This document shows positions 1 through 9,900 of a stretch of DNA of 64,000 bases, piece by piece. The DNA lies in contig DATEOF010000446.1 of assembly GCA_035274465.1 (NCBI GenBank), positions 28,213-92,212 on the forward strand, in the 5' to 3' direction. The translations under genes were made by a program, and so were the position numbers. The first letter of the stretch is position 1. Each line of letters begins with the position of its first letter. The notes beneath the pieces are model-generated. The model was not told the origin of the DNA. It saw only the letters and a program-made list of their open reading frames with translations, and did not search any database. This DNA comes from JADGRF01 sp035274465. GTDB lineage: Bacteria; Myxococcota_A; Polyangia; Polyangiales; JAFGIB01.

Positions 1-27
1 TGGGCAAGCACCTCGAACCGGTGCGAG

Positions 28-46
28 TTGTGTCAGCCTGACACAA
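28..46 (-). terminator. Hairpin at the end of udgX
   Basis: A perfect 8-bp inverted repeat (TTGTGTCA, GCC loop, TGACACAA) overlaps the udgX stop codon. A second small hairpin, GCACC-7 nt-GGTGC, lies at 8-24. No T-run follows, so this is a possible stem-only terminator or RNA-stabilising hairpin rather than a classical intrinsic terminator. Confidence 0.4.
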
Positions 47-677
47 GGCTTTGTGCAAACTTCAGGTCACTCACCAGCTGCTCGAAGGCTTCGTGGCGCG
101 GCTCGTCCTCCATGCGCAGCAGCGCCGACGGGTGATACGTGACGGTCAGCGTGCCCCACTGAGTCTGAAAGGCGCGCCCGCGGTTCTGCAGCACGCCGAA
201 ACGCGGTCCCATGAGCGATTGGGCCGCGCTCGCCCCCAGACAAGTCACCACGCTCGGAGCGACCGCCCGAAGCTCCGCCTCGAGCCACGGCCGGCAAGCG
301 CGCACGACGCGCACGCTCGGCTTCTGGTGCAGGCGACGCTTGCCGCGCCAGACGTAGCTGAAGTGTTTGACCGCATTGGTGATGTATACGGACTCGCGCG
401 GCACGTCGGCCTGCTCGAGCGCACGGTCCAGCAGCTTGCCTGCGGGCCCCACGAACGGCCGGCCGCTCAGGTCCTCCTCGTTGCCCGGCTGCTCGCCGAC
501 CAGAAACAGGCGGGCCGTTCGGTTACCGGCGCCAAATACCGTCTGGGTGCCAAGCTCGCCGGCGGGACAGGCCAAACACTGCGCAGCAGCCTGACGCAGG
601 CGCCGCAGGTCGCGCGTGGCCGGCACGAGCGGAGCGGCGGTCTCGATTTGGTCACCCTTGGCCTTTGCGGCGGTCAT
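33..677 (-). CDS. udgX: UdgX-type uracil-DNA glycosylase (family 4-like, Fe-S)
   Basis: A 214-residue member of the uracil-DNA glycosylase superfamily that would excise uracil from DNA. GEQPG at 61-65 is the catalytic motif A. Cys34, Cys37, Cys128 and Cys146 fit the four ligands of the 4Fe-4S cluster seen in family 4 enzymes. The segment KRRLHQKPS (113-121) is the R-loop insertion diagnostic of UdgX. Its histidine (His117 here, His109 in the characterised Mycobacterium smegmatis protein) attacks the sugar and leaves the enzyme covalently joined to the abasic DNA. HPS at 182-184 is the second conserved loop. The gene is transcribed divergently from the DUF2855 gene across a 77-bp gap. No good ribosome site precedes the ATG. 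Suicide-type chemistry is inferred from the motif. Confidence 0.92.
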   Translation of the reverse strand: MTAAKAKGDQIETAAPLVPATRDLRRLRQAAAQCLACPAGELGTQTVFGAGNRTARLFLVGEQPGNEEDLSGRPFVGPAGKLLDRALEQADVPRESVYITNAVKHFSYVWRGKRRLHQKPSVRVVRACRPWLEAELRAVAPSVVTCLGASAAQSLMGPRFGVLQNRGRAFQTQWGTLTVTYHPSALLRMEDEPRHEAFEQLVSDLKFAQSLVSG

Positions 678-679
678 GC

Positions 680-700
680 ACGGTTGGTTGCAACAACCGT
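680..700. promoter_or_regulatory. Operator-like dyad between udgX and the DUF2855 gene
   Basis: ACGGTTG and CAACCGT are perfect 7-bp inverted arms separated by 7 bp. They lie in the divergent intergenic region, three bases upstream of the udgX start. The position suits a repressor site for udgX. No regulator is identified. Confidence 0.3.
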
Positions 701-754
701 TCCCCGCGAACAGGCAGGATCGATTGCAAGGTAAGACCTTTCTGACTATGACGG

Positions 755-1873
755 GTGCAACACATGACCGTCCTCACCCAACTGCAGACTGACAAAAGTG
801 CGCTCGAGCGCACGCGCGTGGTCACGACGCCCCTCACTGCGCTCGCACCCGGCGAGGCGTTGCTCAAGATCGACCGCTTGGCGCTCACCTCGAACAACAT
901 CACGTACGCTGCCTTCGGCGATGTCCCGCACCTGCGCTACTGGAGCTTCTTTCCGACCGCCGAGGCAGGCTGGGGACACATGCCCGCGTGGGGCTTCGCC
1001 AACGTGGTCACGTCCACCGTGGCCGGGCTCGAAGTGGGAGAGCGCTTCTACGGCTACTGGCCGATCGCCAGCCACTTGGTCGTGCAACCCACGCGCGTGG
1101 GCGAACGCGGCTTCTACGACGGCACGCCGCACCGTCTCGAGCTGACCTCCGCCTACAACCAGTACCAGCGCATCAGCAGCGACGCCGGCTACCGAGCAAA
1201 GAACGAGAACTATCAGATCCTGCTGCGGCCGCTGTTCATCACCTCGTTCATGCTGGCCGACTTCCTCGAGGACAACGAGTTCTTCGGCGCGAGGCAGCTG
1301 GTGGTGTCCAGTGCGTCGAGCAAGACGGCGTACGGCACGCTGTTTTGTCTGACCAAGCGGATCGATACCGTCGGCATCACCTCGGCCAGCAACAAGAGCT
1401 TCGTCGACAGCCTCGGTTGCTACCAGCGCAGCGTGAGCTACGACGGCGTGGAGTCGCTGGATGCGAGCACGCCCACGCTCTACGTGGACTTCTCGGGCGA
1501 CACCGCGCTACGCGAGCGTGTGCATCGACACTTCGGCGCAGCGCTGGTGCACGACTGCTACGCGGGATCCGCGCAGACGCACGACCACCTCAGCAAGAGC
1601 AGGGGCGAGCTGCCGGGGCCAAAACCCCAGCCATACTTCGCGCCGTACCAGATCAAGAAGCGCAACGCCGATTGGGGTCCGGCCGAGGTCACGCGCAAGT
1701 TCAACCAAGCTCAGCTGGCGTTCATCGAGAAGGTCAGCGACGCGCACCGACCCTGGATGCAGGTCCAGGAGCACGCGGGTCTCGAAGCCGCGCAGCAGCT
1801 GATCACGGACCTCGTCGCGGGCCGCATCGATCCGAAGCAGGGGCATGTCGTCGTCCTGCCCGATACGCGCTAG
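755..1873 (+). CDS. DUF2855 family protein
   Basis: A 372-residue protein recognisable as DUF2855, a family of unknown activity with some resemblance to the medium-chain dehydrogenase/reductase fold. The N-terminal part (TALAPGEALLKIDRLALTSN) resembles a GroES-like domain. The LVVSSASSKTAYG segment near residue 190 is conserved in the family and sits where an MDR protein would bind a nucleotide. The zinc ligands of alcohol dehydrogenases are not evident. Translation may start at this GTG or at the ATG three codons later (764); neither has a strong ribosome site. It is a single gene that ends 51 bp before the opgD-like gene. No substrate can be named. Confidence 0.8.
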   Translation: MQHMTVLTQLQTDKSALERTRVVTTPLTALAPGEALLKIDRLALTSNNITYAAFGDVPHLRYWSFFPTAEAGWGHMPAWGFANVVTSTVAGLEVGERFYGYWPIASHLVVQPTRVGERGFYDGTPHRLELTSAYNQYQRISSDAGYRAKNENYQILLRPLFITSFMLADFLEDNEFFGARQLVVSSASSKTAYGTLFCLTKRIDTVGITSASNKSFVDSLGCYQRSVSYDGVESLDASTPTLYVDFSGDTALRERVHRHFGAALVHDCYAGSAQTHDHLSKSRGELPGPKPQPYFAPYQIKKRNADWGPAEVTRKFNQAQLAFIEKVSDAHRPWMQVQEHAGLEAAQQLITDLVAGRIDPKQGHVVVLPDTR

Positions 1874-1924
1874 CAGCCGGATTTATTTGCCTGATCGCGT
1901 CCTGGACGCTACACACGACACCTC

Positions 1925-3496
1925 ATGCGCCGGCGCGATTTCATTAAAACGGCGTCCCTGGGGTTGCTCGCGTCCAGTCTCACGCGCGATTCGCAGGTAT
2001 TCGCTCAGAGCAAGCCTGTCGCTTTCGATCAACGCTGGCTCGCGAGTCGCGCTCGGGCGCTCGCAGCCAAGCCTTACGTCAAGCGCTCGCGCGAGCTTCC
2101 GCAGGTACTCCTCGAACGGGACTGGGACGAGTTCCACTTCCGCCCGGAGAACGCGCTGTGGTCGAAGCTCGACTCGCGCTTCGCGGTGCAGTTCTTTCAC
2201 CGCTCCAAGCTGTTTCGCGAGCGCATCGATGTGTTCGAAGTCGTCAACGGTCGTGCGACGCCAGTCACCTACGATCCCGCCATGTTCGACTACGGGCGCT
2301 CGGGTCTTCGCACCGACACGCTTCCGCGTGATCTCGGCTTCGCCGGCCTGCGCCTGACCTGGAACCACGACCCGCGCGACTTCACCTCGTTCCTCGGCGC
2401 GAGCTACTTCCGCGCCGTCGGCGACAACTACCAGTGGGGCCTGTCCGCGCGCGGCCTCGCCGTCAACTCGGGCGTGCCGGGTCGCGCCGAAGAGTTCCCG
2501 ACGTTCACTTGCTTCTGGCTCGAGCGACCGGCGCCAGGTGCGGGGACGCTGATCATTCACGCGCTGCTCGAGTCCGAGAGCATCACCGGCGCGTACCGGT
2601 TCGCGATCACGCCAGGCAAGACGCAAGTCATGGACATCGACGCGACGCTCTACCCGCGCAAACCCATCGAGCGGCTCGGCATCGCGCCCGGGACGAGCAT
2701 GTTTCAGTGCGGAGAGAACGACAAGCGGATGAACTACGACGTCCGCCCCGAGGTCCATGACTCCGACGGTCTTGCAATGTGGACGGGCAAAGGCGAGTGG
2801 ATCTGGCGCCCGCTCACCAATCCAGCCGCGGTCGAGCGGAATGCCTTTGTCGATCAGAACCCCAAGGGCTTCGGTCTCCTGCAACGCGATCGCGACTTCG
2901 AGAGCTATCAAGACGACCAGATCCTCTATCACCCCAGGCCCGATCTCTGGGTCGAGCCGCGCTCCGACTGGGGCCGCGGCACGGTGCAACTCCTCGAGAT
3001 TCCCACGGTCGACGAGACCTTCGACAATATCGTCTCGTTCTTTTGCCCCGAACAGCCGCCGAAGCCGGGCCAGGAGCTCCGCTACGCGTACCGGCTGCAC
3101 TGGGGCCTCCACCCTCCCGTCGTTCCCCAGCTCGCCCGCACGAGCGCCACGCGTCTCGGGCTCGGCGGTCCGGTCGGCAAGCGCAAGCACTACGCTTGCC
3201 GCTTCGTGGTCGACTTCGCGGCGAGCACTCCGCCGCCGAGCGCTGCGATCGAGCCGGTGGTGCAGGTCTCACGCGGAACCGTCGAGCTCGCGAGCGCGCG
3301 CGTCTTGAAGACTGGCGCGGCCGCCGATCCCACGCGCTATCGCGCGGTCTTCGACGTCGTGCCGCCCGACGACTCGACCCACGAGATCGAGCTCCGGATG
3401 TTCCTGCGTTCGGGCGGGCAACCGCTCACGGAGACCTGGCTCTACCACTGGACTCCGCCTGCTGCGAGCGATCGCAAGCTCCACAATCCGGAGTGA
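1925..3496 (+). CDS. opgD: OpgD/OpgG-family glucan protein with Tat signal (GH186-type)
   Basis: A 523-residue periplasmic protein of the OpgG/OpgD (MdoG/MdoD) family. The N-terminus carries a twin-arginine signal, RRDFIK at 3-8, then a hydrophobic stretch ending near AQ at 27-28; OpgD, unlike OpgG, uses Tat export. Family hallmarks are visible, for example LGASYFRAVGDNYQWGLSAR, CFWLERP and the MNYDVRPEVHDSDGL region around 270-280. Classically the family shapes osmoregulated periplasmic glucans. E. coli OpgD has since been shown to be an endo-beta-1,2-glucanase founding family GH186. No opgH glucan synthase is nearby, whereas a phosphorylase, a sugar transporter and a beta-glucosidase are. 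A degradative role is therefore the better reading, but it is inferred from context. The gene converges on the cyclase gene with a 7-bp gap. Confidence 0.9.
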   Translation: MRRRDFIKTASLGLLASSLTRDSQVFAQSKPVAFDQRWLASRARALAAKPYVKRSRELPQVLLERDWDEFHFRPENALWSKLDSRFAVQFFHRSKLFRERIDVFEVVNGRATPVTYDPAMFDYGRSGLRTDTLPRDLGFAGLRLTWNHDPRDFTSFLGASYFRAVGDNYQWGLSARGLAVNSGVPGRAEEFPTFTCFWLERPAPGAGTLIIHALLESESITGAYRFAITPGKTQVMDIDATLYPRKPIERLGIAPGTSMFQCGENDKRMNYDVRPEVHDSDGLAMWTGKGEWIWRPLTNPAAVERNAFVDQNPKGFGLLQRDRDFESYQDDQILYHPRPDLWVEPRSDWGRGTVQLLEIPTVDETFDNIVSFFCPEQPPKPGQELRYAYRLHWGLHPPVVPQLARTSATRLGLGGPVGKRKHYACRFVVDFAASTPPPSAAIEPVVQVSRGTVELASARVLKTGAAADPTRYRAVFDVVPPDDSTHEIELRMFLRSGGQPLTETWLYHWTPPAASDRKLHNPE

Positions 3497-3503
3497 TCGG
3501 CCG

Positions 3504-6500
3504 CTACGGGCGCAATGAGCGCGTCCAGCCCGCTTCGCTGGCGATTGTCCACTCGAGCTCGCGCTTCAGTCCGAGGCGCTCGAAGATGGCGCGTGCTTGC
3601 CGCCAGAGCTCTGCGCTGGCCCCTGCTTCGCCAGCCTTTCTGAGCGCGTCTGCCCAGGTTCGCAGCGTGCGTGCGCGGGCGGCGTCCATGCCGAGTTTCT
3701 GAAACTCCTCGAGGCTTTCGCGGAAATACACGGCCGACTCGGGGCTGCAGAGCGCGCCGGCACGCTCTTTGGCGGCGGTGACGGCGCCGAGCACGCGCAG
3801 GGCGACTCCCGAGAATTCCTGGTGTTGAGCTGCCCTGGCGAGCTCGAGCGCTTTGCGTGCTGCCTGCTCGCCCTCGTCCAGCTTGCCGAGGCCCAGACAC
3901 GCCTCGGCCAGGTAGCTATAGGTTTCCGGCAGGAAGACTGCGCTGCCGCGCGCTTCGACCATCGCGATCGCCTGAAGCAGCTCCTTGTGGGCGAGCTCGT
4001 GTTCGCCCAGCCTGACTCGGCCGCCTCCGAGATTGGAGAGGAACTGCGTTGCTCCCACGCGAAAGCCCATGCCATGCGCGAGCGTGAAGGCTTCGAGGAA
4101 GCAGTCGACGGCGCGGCGAAAGTCCCCGTCGATCTCGGCCGAGGTTCCAAGGTTGTTGAGCATGCCAGCGACGAGCTGTTGATCTCCCAGCTCCTGGTAG
4201 ATGCACTTGGCGCGTTCGAAACACGCGGCGGCTTCGGATGGCCGGCCTTGAATGTCGTGGGCGATGCCCAGCAGTCGCAGGCTGTCGGCTACACCGCGCT
4301 GGTCGAGCTGGCGGCTGCTGATCTGAAGTGCTTCTTCGGCCAAGTCCTGGGTCTTCTTGAGCTCGCCCAGGGCCCAGTGCGCCATGCCCTTGCGCACGAG
4401 GGCGCGGGCTCGTTCCTCTTCGGCGCCGGCGCGCTCGGCCAGGCTCTGCGCGCGCTCGGCGTACTGCAGGGCCTTGGTCGCGTCGCCTCGACGTTGCTCT
4501 GCCGAGGCTCGACCATTCCAGGCCCGCGCCTGTTCGATCGGATCACCCAGCGCTTCGGCCACCGTGCCCATCTTGGCATAAGCTTCCGCAGCCTCGGCGA
4601 ATGAGGCCTGCTGCCAACACACCTCGCCCAGGCCCGCGTACAGGGCGAGGCGCTCGCGCTCATCGGCGAGCGGGCCGGTCTCGCGCAGGCTGAGCGCTTT
4701 CTCATAGAAGCCGATCGCCGCGGCCGGCGCCGACGCCGCCTGCGCTTGCCGCCCCGCCCTGCCGTACCATTGCGCCGCCTCGGCGCGTTCGCCCGCCAGC
4801 TCGAAGTGAGAGGCGACCAGGCCGGGGTGCTCGTGGACTCCGTCTGCGCTGCGGGAGATCAGCCATTGCGCGACCTGCGCGTGCAGTGACTTTCGGTGCT
4901 TGAGCAGAATCGTGTCGTAGGTGACGTCGCGCTGCAGCGCGTGCTTGAACCTGTAGTAGCCACTGTCTCCTTTGGGATTGGGCTCCTTGCGAAAGATCAA
5001 CTCGCGTGCGACCAGATCCTGCAGGCAGGCGCTGACCTCGGCCAGGGGCAAGGGCTGTTCGTTGTCGCCATGCAGTTTCGCGACCATCGCCTCGGAGAAG
5101 TCGCGCCCCGCGACCGACCCTCGCTGCAATACGGTGCGTTCTTGTTCGCGCAGGCCATCCAGGCGCACTTGTAGGATCCCGACCAGGGTCGGCGGCACTT
5201 TGACTTGTGGCAAGCGTTCGGCAGCGATGCGCCAGTGGGGCTCACCGGGAAGGATGACCTTCTCGTCGATCAGCACCTTGATCAGTTCCTCGACATAAAA
5301 CGGAATGCCCTCCGCCCCTTCGACGATGAGCTCGCGCAGGTCGGGAGGGATCTCCGCTGCTTTTCGCAGGATCTGATCGACCAGCAGCCGCGTCTCGTCT
5401 TCGGTCAACGGCTGCAGGGCGTGGCGCCACTCGGGCCTTCCGAAGTTGGGCCGGTGCTCGAACAGCGACCCGCGCGTGGGACAGAGTACGAACAGCGGAA
5501 GTGCGGTGCACATCTCGAAGATGTGATCGAAGGCGTCGAGCGTGCCGCTGTCCGCCCAGTGCGCGTCCTCGAGGATCACCACGGCGGGTTGGGCTCCCTC
5601 CGCCCCACCGCGCGTGATGGCCGAGAAGAAGTCCAACAGGTATTGAAACGCGCGATCGCGGATCTGCTGGGCCTGGCCGAGCACCGAGCGCAGAACGGGG
5701 CTCTGCGCGAAGTCGAACCCAAGTAGATGGCCCAAGAACTGAGCCTTCATGATGGCGTCGGGGTCGGCCCTCAGCGCGTCGATGAAACCTGCCTGGAACT
5801 TCTCGCGCGCCACGTCGGCCGAGTCGGTTTCGAGGATGGCAAACTCAAAGGCAAATAGATCGCGCACGACTCCGAACGGTCTGCCTCGGGCTTGTTCGCT
5901 CGACAGTCCCACGAAGGTACGGACGGCTCGCACGCCGACGTGCTGAGCTTCGAGGCCGAGCCATTGCCGAAACTCGGTCACCAGGCGGCTTTTGCCCATG
6001 CCCGGATCGCCGGCGAGGATCAAGCCACTCAGTTCGCCGGTGCAGGCCGCGCGGTAGGCGTCCTTGACTCGCTGCAGATCATCGGCGCGTCCGACCAAGG
6101 GTGTCTCGACGCCCTCGATGCCCCGGTTGCGAAGCTGCTGCGCGCGCGTACGCACGTGATTGACGCGATAGGTCTGGATGCACTCGGCCTTGCCCTTGAC
6201 CTGCAGCGGCTCGAGCGCCTGGACACTGAACATGCCTCGGATATGCCGGTAGGTGTCGTGTGAGATCAGCACCGTGCCGACGCTGGCCGCGTGCTCGAGC
6301 CGGCTTGCGAGATTGACGGTGTCGCCCATCGCGGTGAACTCGCCCTTGGCTCCCACCGCGCCCAACCAAACCAACCCGGTGTTGACGCCGATCCGCATCT
6401 GCAGCTCGCCCACACCGGAAAGCGACGAGCGTAGCTTGGCCAGTTCGTCCTGCATGGCCAACGCGGCACGCACCGCCTGCTCGGGATCGTCCTCGCGCAA

Positions 6501-6839
6501 CGCGCGCGCACCCCACAGCGCCATCACCGCATCGCCGATGTGCTTGTCGATCAGGCCGCCGTGCGCGGAAATCACCGCGTCGAGATGCGTCCAGAGCTTG
6601 TCGACGAGATCGCGCAACTCCTCCGGGTCCATCGTCTCGGCCATCGCGGTGAAACCGGAGAGGTCCGCAAACAGCACGGTGACTTGGCGCCGTTGTTCGG
6701 TGACTTCCGCGGGCGCCTTGAGGGCCGACAGTTTCTCGCGCATCGGCGCGAGCGCCGCCTCGACCACGGCGTCGCCGAGGATCGCTCGCTGCGCGCCGAT
6801 CGCAGCGATTGCTGCGAGCAGTTGTTCCTCTTCAGTCAC
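3504..6839 (-). CDS. Class III adenylate cyclase - AAA ATPase - TPR signalling protein
   Basis: A large cytoplasmic protein of about 1,111 residues. A class III nucleotide cyclase domain occupies roughly 45-230. It has both metal aspartates (FADLSGFT and HIGDAVMALWG), the Lys of DKHIGD and the Asp of FTAMGDTVN that favour ATP, and the transition-state pair Asn/Arg in GDTVNLASRLE, so it looks catalytically complete. An AAA/STAND-type ATPase follows, with Walker A GDPGMGKSR near 280 and Walker B VVILEDAHWAD near 423. About ten tetratricopeptide-like helical repeats run from about 650 to the end. I chose the GTG at 6839 because a GAGG ribosome site lies 6 bases upstream and homologues begin with the TEEEQLL helix. 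An upstream ATG at 6899 is in frame. The gene lies downstream of the GH94 gene on the same strand and may be co-transcribed. The ligand is unknown. Confidence 0.85.
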   Translation of the reverse strand: MTEEEQLLAAIAAIGAQRAILGDAVVEAALAPMREKLSALKAPAEVTEQRRQVTVLFADLSGFTAMAETMDPEELRDLVDKLWTHLDAVISAHGGLIDKHIGDAVMALWGARALREDDPEQAVRAALAMQDELAKLRSSLSGVGELQMRIGVNTGLVWLGAVGAKGEFTAMGDTVNLASRLEHAASVGTVLISHDTYRHIRGMFSVQALEPLQVKGKAECIQTYRVNHVRTRAQQLRNRGIEGVETPLVGRADDLQRVKDAYRAACTGELSGLILAGDPGMGKSRLVTEFRQWLGLEAQHVGVRAVRTFVGLSSEQARGRPFGVVRDLFAFEFAILETDSADVAREKFQAGFIDALRADPDAIMKAQFLGHLLGFDFAQSPVLRSVLGQAQQIRDRAFQYLLDFFSAITRGGAEGAQPAVVILEDAHWADSGTLDAFDHIFEMCTALPLFVLCPTRGSLFEHRPNFGRPEWRHALQPLTEDETRLLVDQILRKAAEIPPDLRELIVEGAEGIPFYVEELIKVLIDEKVILPGEPHWRIAAERLPQVKVPPTLVGILQVRLDGLREQERTVLQRGSVAGRDFSEAMVAKLHGDNEQPLPLAEVSACLQDLVARELIFRKEPNPKGDSGYYRFKHALQRDVTYDTILLKHRKSLHAQVAQWLISRSADGVHEHPGLVASHFELAGERAEAAQWYGRAGRQAQAASAPAAAIGFYEKALSLRETGPLADERERLALYAGLGEVCWQQASFAEAAEAYAKMGTVAEALGDPIEQARAWNGRASAEQRRGDATKALQYAERAQSLAERAGAEEERARALVRKGMAHWALGELKKTQDLAEEALQISSRQLDQRGVADSLRLLGIAHDIQGRPSEAAACFERAKCIYQELGDQQLVAGMLNNLGTSAEIDGDFRRAVDCFLEAFTLAHGMGFRVGATQFLSNLGGGRVRLGEHELAHKELLQAIAMVEARGSAVFLPETYSYLAEACLGLGKLDEGEQAARKALELARAAQHQEFSGVALRVLGAVTAAKERAGALCSPESAVYFRESLEEFQKLGMDAARARTLRTWADALRKAGEAGASAELWRQARAIFERLGLKRELEWTIASEAGWTRSLRP

Positions 6840-6961
6840 GAAATGCCTCAGTTTATCGCAGGAGCGCGCCTCGCCGCGCGGTAGCCAGCTGCCCGACATG
6901 GCCGCTCATGAGAGTCGCGGACGGCCTAAAGCTGCAGCTACCGCAGCGATCGAGGCCGGCG

Positions 6962-9900
6962 CTATACCGTGATCTCCACGGCGTTCTCGCCGGTCTCGAG
7001 CATGGCCGTGAAGCGCTCGAGCGGCAGCACCGCTCCGCCCTGACGATACGGATTGTGCTCGCGATCGAACGCGAGAGGCTTGCCGTTGATCGTGATCGCG
7101 CTCGGACCGAAGCCCGGCCCGCGGACTCGGTAGATGAAGGTCACCGGGCGACCGCGAAATCGCAGCGCTGCCTCGAGCCCATCGAGGGAGCGTGCGAGCA
7201 CGGGATCGAGGATCAAGTTGCCGAACTCGATGCGCAGCCCCAGCAAGTGCGTCTGAACCAGCGCGACGTAGATGCCGGGCCCGCTCGAGTACACGCGCCA
7301 GCCGCCCTTGAGCGACATCTTGCCCTCGATCACCTCGTGATAACGCTCGTCCGCCTCGTAGCGACTTCGGAAGCTGACATCCGAGCTGCTGTAGTAACAA
7401 TTCGCTTGGCGTAGATCGCCCTGCGGGACCACCTGCTGGTAGTCCACGGGAATGGCTTGGCGTAGCGCCCGCAGAAAACCCTCGGGCTTTCCCAGCACAG
7501 CCAGGGACTCGGCATAGCGCAGGTGCTCGTGCACGTACATCAGCCCGATCTCGCGGCCAAAATACGTGCTGCTCTCGGCCCGCTGAAAGATCGTCTGCGT
7601 GCCGCCCCGGTAGCGTAACGGTCGGTCCATCAAGCGCGCGCCGTCGGGGCCGTGCAGGTGCTGGTCGATGATCGACAGGTGACGTTCGGCCTGCTCCTTG
7701 CCGAACAGACCGCAGATCACCCCACGATTCATCGGCAGCAGGCTGTAGCGCACACCGGTCTTTGCATCTGCGGGGTGCAAGAGGACGTCGATGCCGCCGT
7801 CGGCGCCCACGAGTCCATAGCCGGCGACCACGCCATCGCGCACCAGGTGGCGCTGGAAGTCCGCAGCGATCCGCCCGGTGATGTCGTGCAGCTCCCTCGC
7901 GCGCTCGCTGTTCCCGGAGCGCTCACAGATCTCCCGGTACTCGGCGAAGGCCTGGTAGCACATCTGCACGGTCCAGCTCGAGATCAGGCGTCGCGCCAGA
8001 TCTTTGCTCACGGGTTGCAGCGAGTCGTTCCAATCACCGCCACCGAACTCGACCAACGCCGTGCCGCCCACGAACGAGGCGACGACCAGCTCGAAAGTGC
8101 GATCCACATGCTCACGAAGCGGCCGATCCGCGCCCTCTCCGTCGAACCAAGGCAAGGGCTCGTCGAGGATCGCGAAGTCGCCGCTGACCTTGATGTAGCT
8201 GCACAACGCGAGGATGCACCAGTAGACCACGTCCCCGTGCGCATCAGGCGCGCGCACTGACCGGTAGCGATCGAACATCCACCACTGCGGCCAGCCGCCG
8301 TCGCGGTTCTGGTGGGAGAACACGCTGCGCAGCACCTGCTTGGCCTCGGCGTATTTCTCCTGGCACAGCAGCAGATCGAGCGGGCCCTGACAGACATCGC
8401 GCGTGCCCCAGGCAGCCCCGCTGAATTGCTCGAGGCCGTAGGGAGTCAAGAGGTGAACGAGCGCGTTCATGCCGTACCAGGGCAAGATCTCGCGGATTGC
8501 AGCGATGTCTTGCGCGCCGCTCAGGTGGAGCTCCCGACTGAGCTCTCGCCACGCGGCTGCTGCCTCATCGCAGTCCGAACGCCTTTGCGCATCCGCATCC
8601 GCCATGCCGCTCGCGCGGACCGGGCCGGCGACCTCGCCCACGAAGCTCAGACAGAACGCGGAGGTTTCTGCGACCTCGATGACGAACGGCTCGGCGCCGT
8701 GGGTGCTGTACTCGCAGCGCGGATGGTTCACGAGCAGACGAAACTGTGCGCCCGGGAAGTGTCGGTCGAGCATGCTCGCGGCTCGCGGCCTGGCGATGAA
8801 TTCATGCGCGGCACCCGCGGCCACCGTCCAGCCATTCGAAGCATCGAACTGGTGCGTGAGCGACAGGCGCACGGGCCGTCCGCGCAGGACCTTGACGTCG
8901 AGGTCGACCCTCGGCTCGCGAGCGGACGTCCAGGTACACACCTGAAGCAGGCGTGACCCGTGCTTGTAGATCCACCTGCAGTGGTTCAGCCCGATCTCGA
9001 ACGCCGAGGGAACGCCCAGCAAGTACTCGCCGTCCTCGAGCTGCAGCAGGATCCGCTGGCCTTCGAGCGCAGGCGTCAGAGGATTGGTGCAGACCGAGAG
9101 CAGCGTGTTGAAGTTGGTGTTGCCCTGCGTGATGTGCGAGTTGAAGACGCCGCAAGCGAACGCAGTCGTCGACATGATGCGATCGTCGGGCACGTAGCCC
9201 GCTCGAGCCTGCAGGATGTGCCCGTGTGGACGCTCGACCCGCAGCTCCTTGGCGCGCAAGACGATGTGCTTCGGGCCATCCGTGAAGAACGACAGCAGCT
9301 GTCCATCCGCTTGCTCGACGTGGCGCCGCTCGCCGCCGAATAGCTCCGTGAGCTCGGCCGGACTCAGATCTTCGGCAGGTAGCAGCGGAGCACTCTCGAA
9401 CCGACTGCGCGCAGGGGATGAATACACGCCCGCAGCAGAGGCGTCGGCAAAGCTGCGCACGAGGTCTGGAAGTCGCTGCAGGTCGGCTTCGCTCGACGCG
9501 AGCGGATGGTCGGGCAGGTACGTGGCCACGAAGCTGCTCGTGTGCGAACCGGCGGGCGCGAGGCTGAACGGCGCTTCCTGGATCGCCACCACCGAGGACT
9601 CGCCGGAGAGCTCGCCCCCGAGCCCCGGAGCACGCAACGCCTCGGGCTCCGCCGCGGACCGGAAGGTCTTGCCGTAGAACTGCAGGCCATCCGTGCTCGC
9701 GGCGACGGCTCGTCCCGCACAGGCGATCATCAGCCACGGATTGCCGGCGGCCTCCTTCATGTTCTGACGGCAACACACCACGCAGCCGCGCTGGGGATCC
9801 TCGAACACGCGACGCTCGAGGTACTGGCTCACGTAGTACTCGTTGACCAGGTCCGCACTGATCGCGCGCAGGCCGACGTCCTGCACGTACACGAGATCGA

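Noticed and set aside
8..24. A tRNA T-arm-like segment (GGTTCGA loop) at the left edge
   Set aside because: The 5-bp stem closes around GGTTCGA rather than TTCGANN, and no acceptor, anticodon or D arm can be formed.
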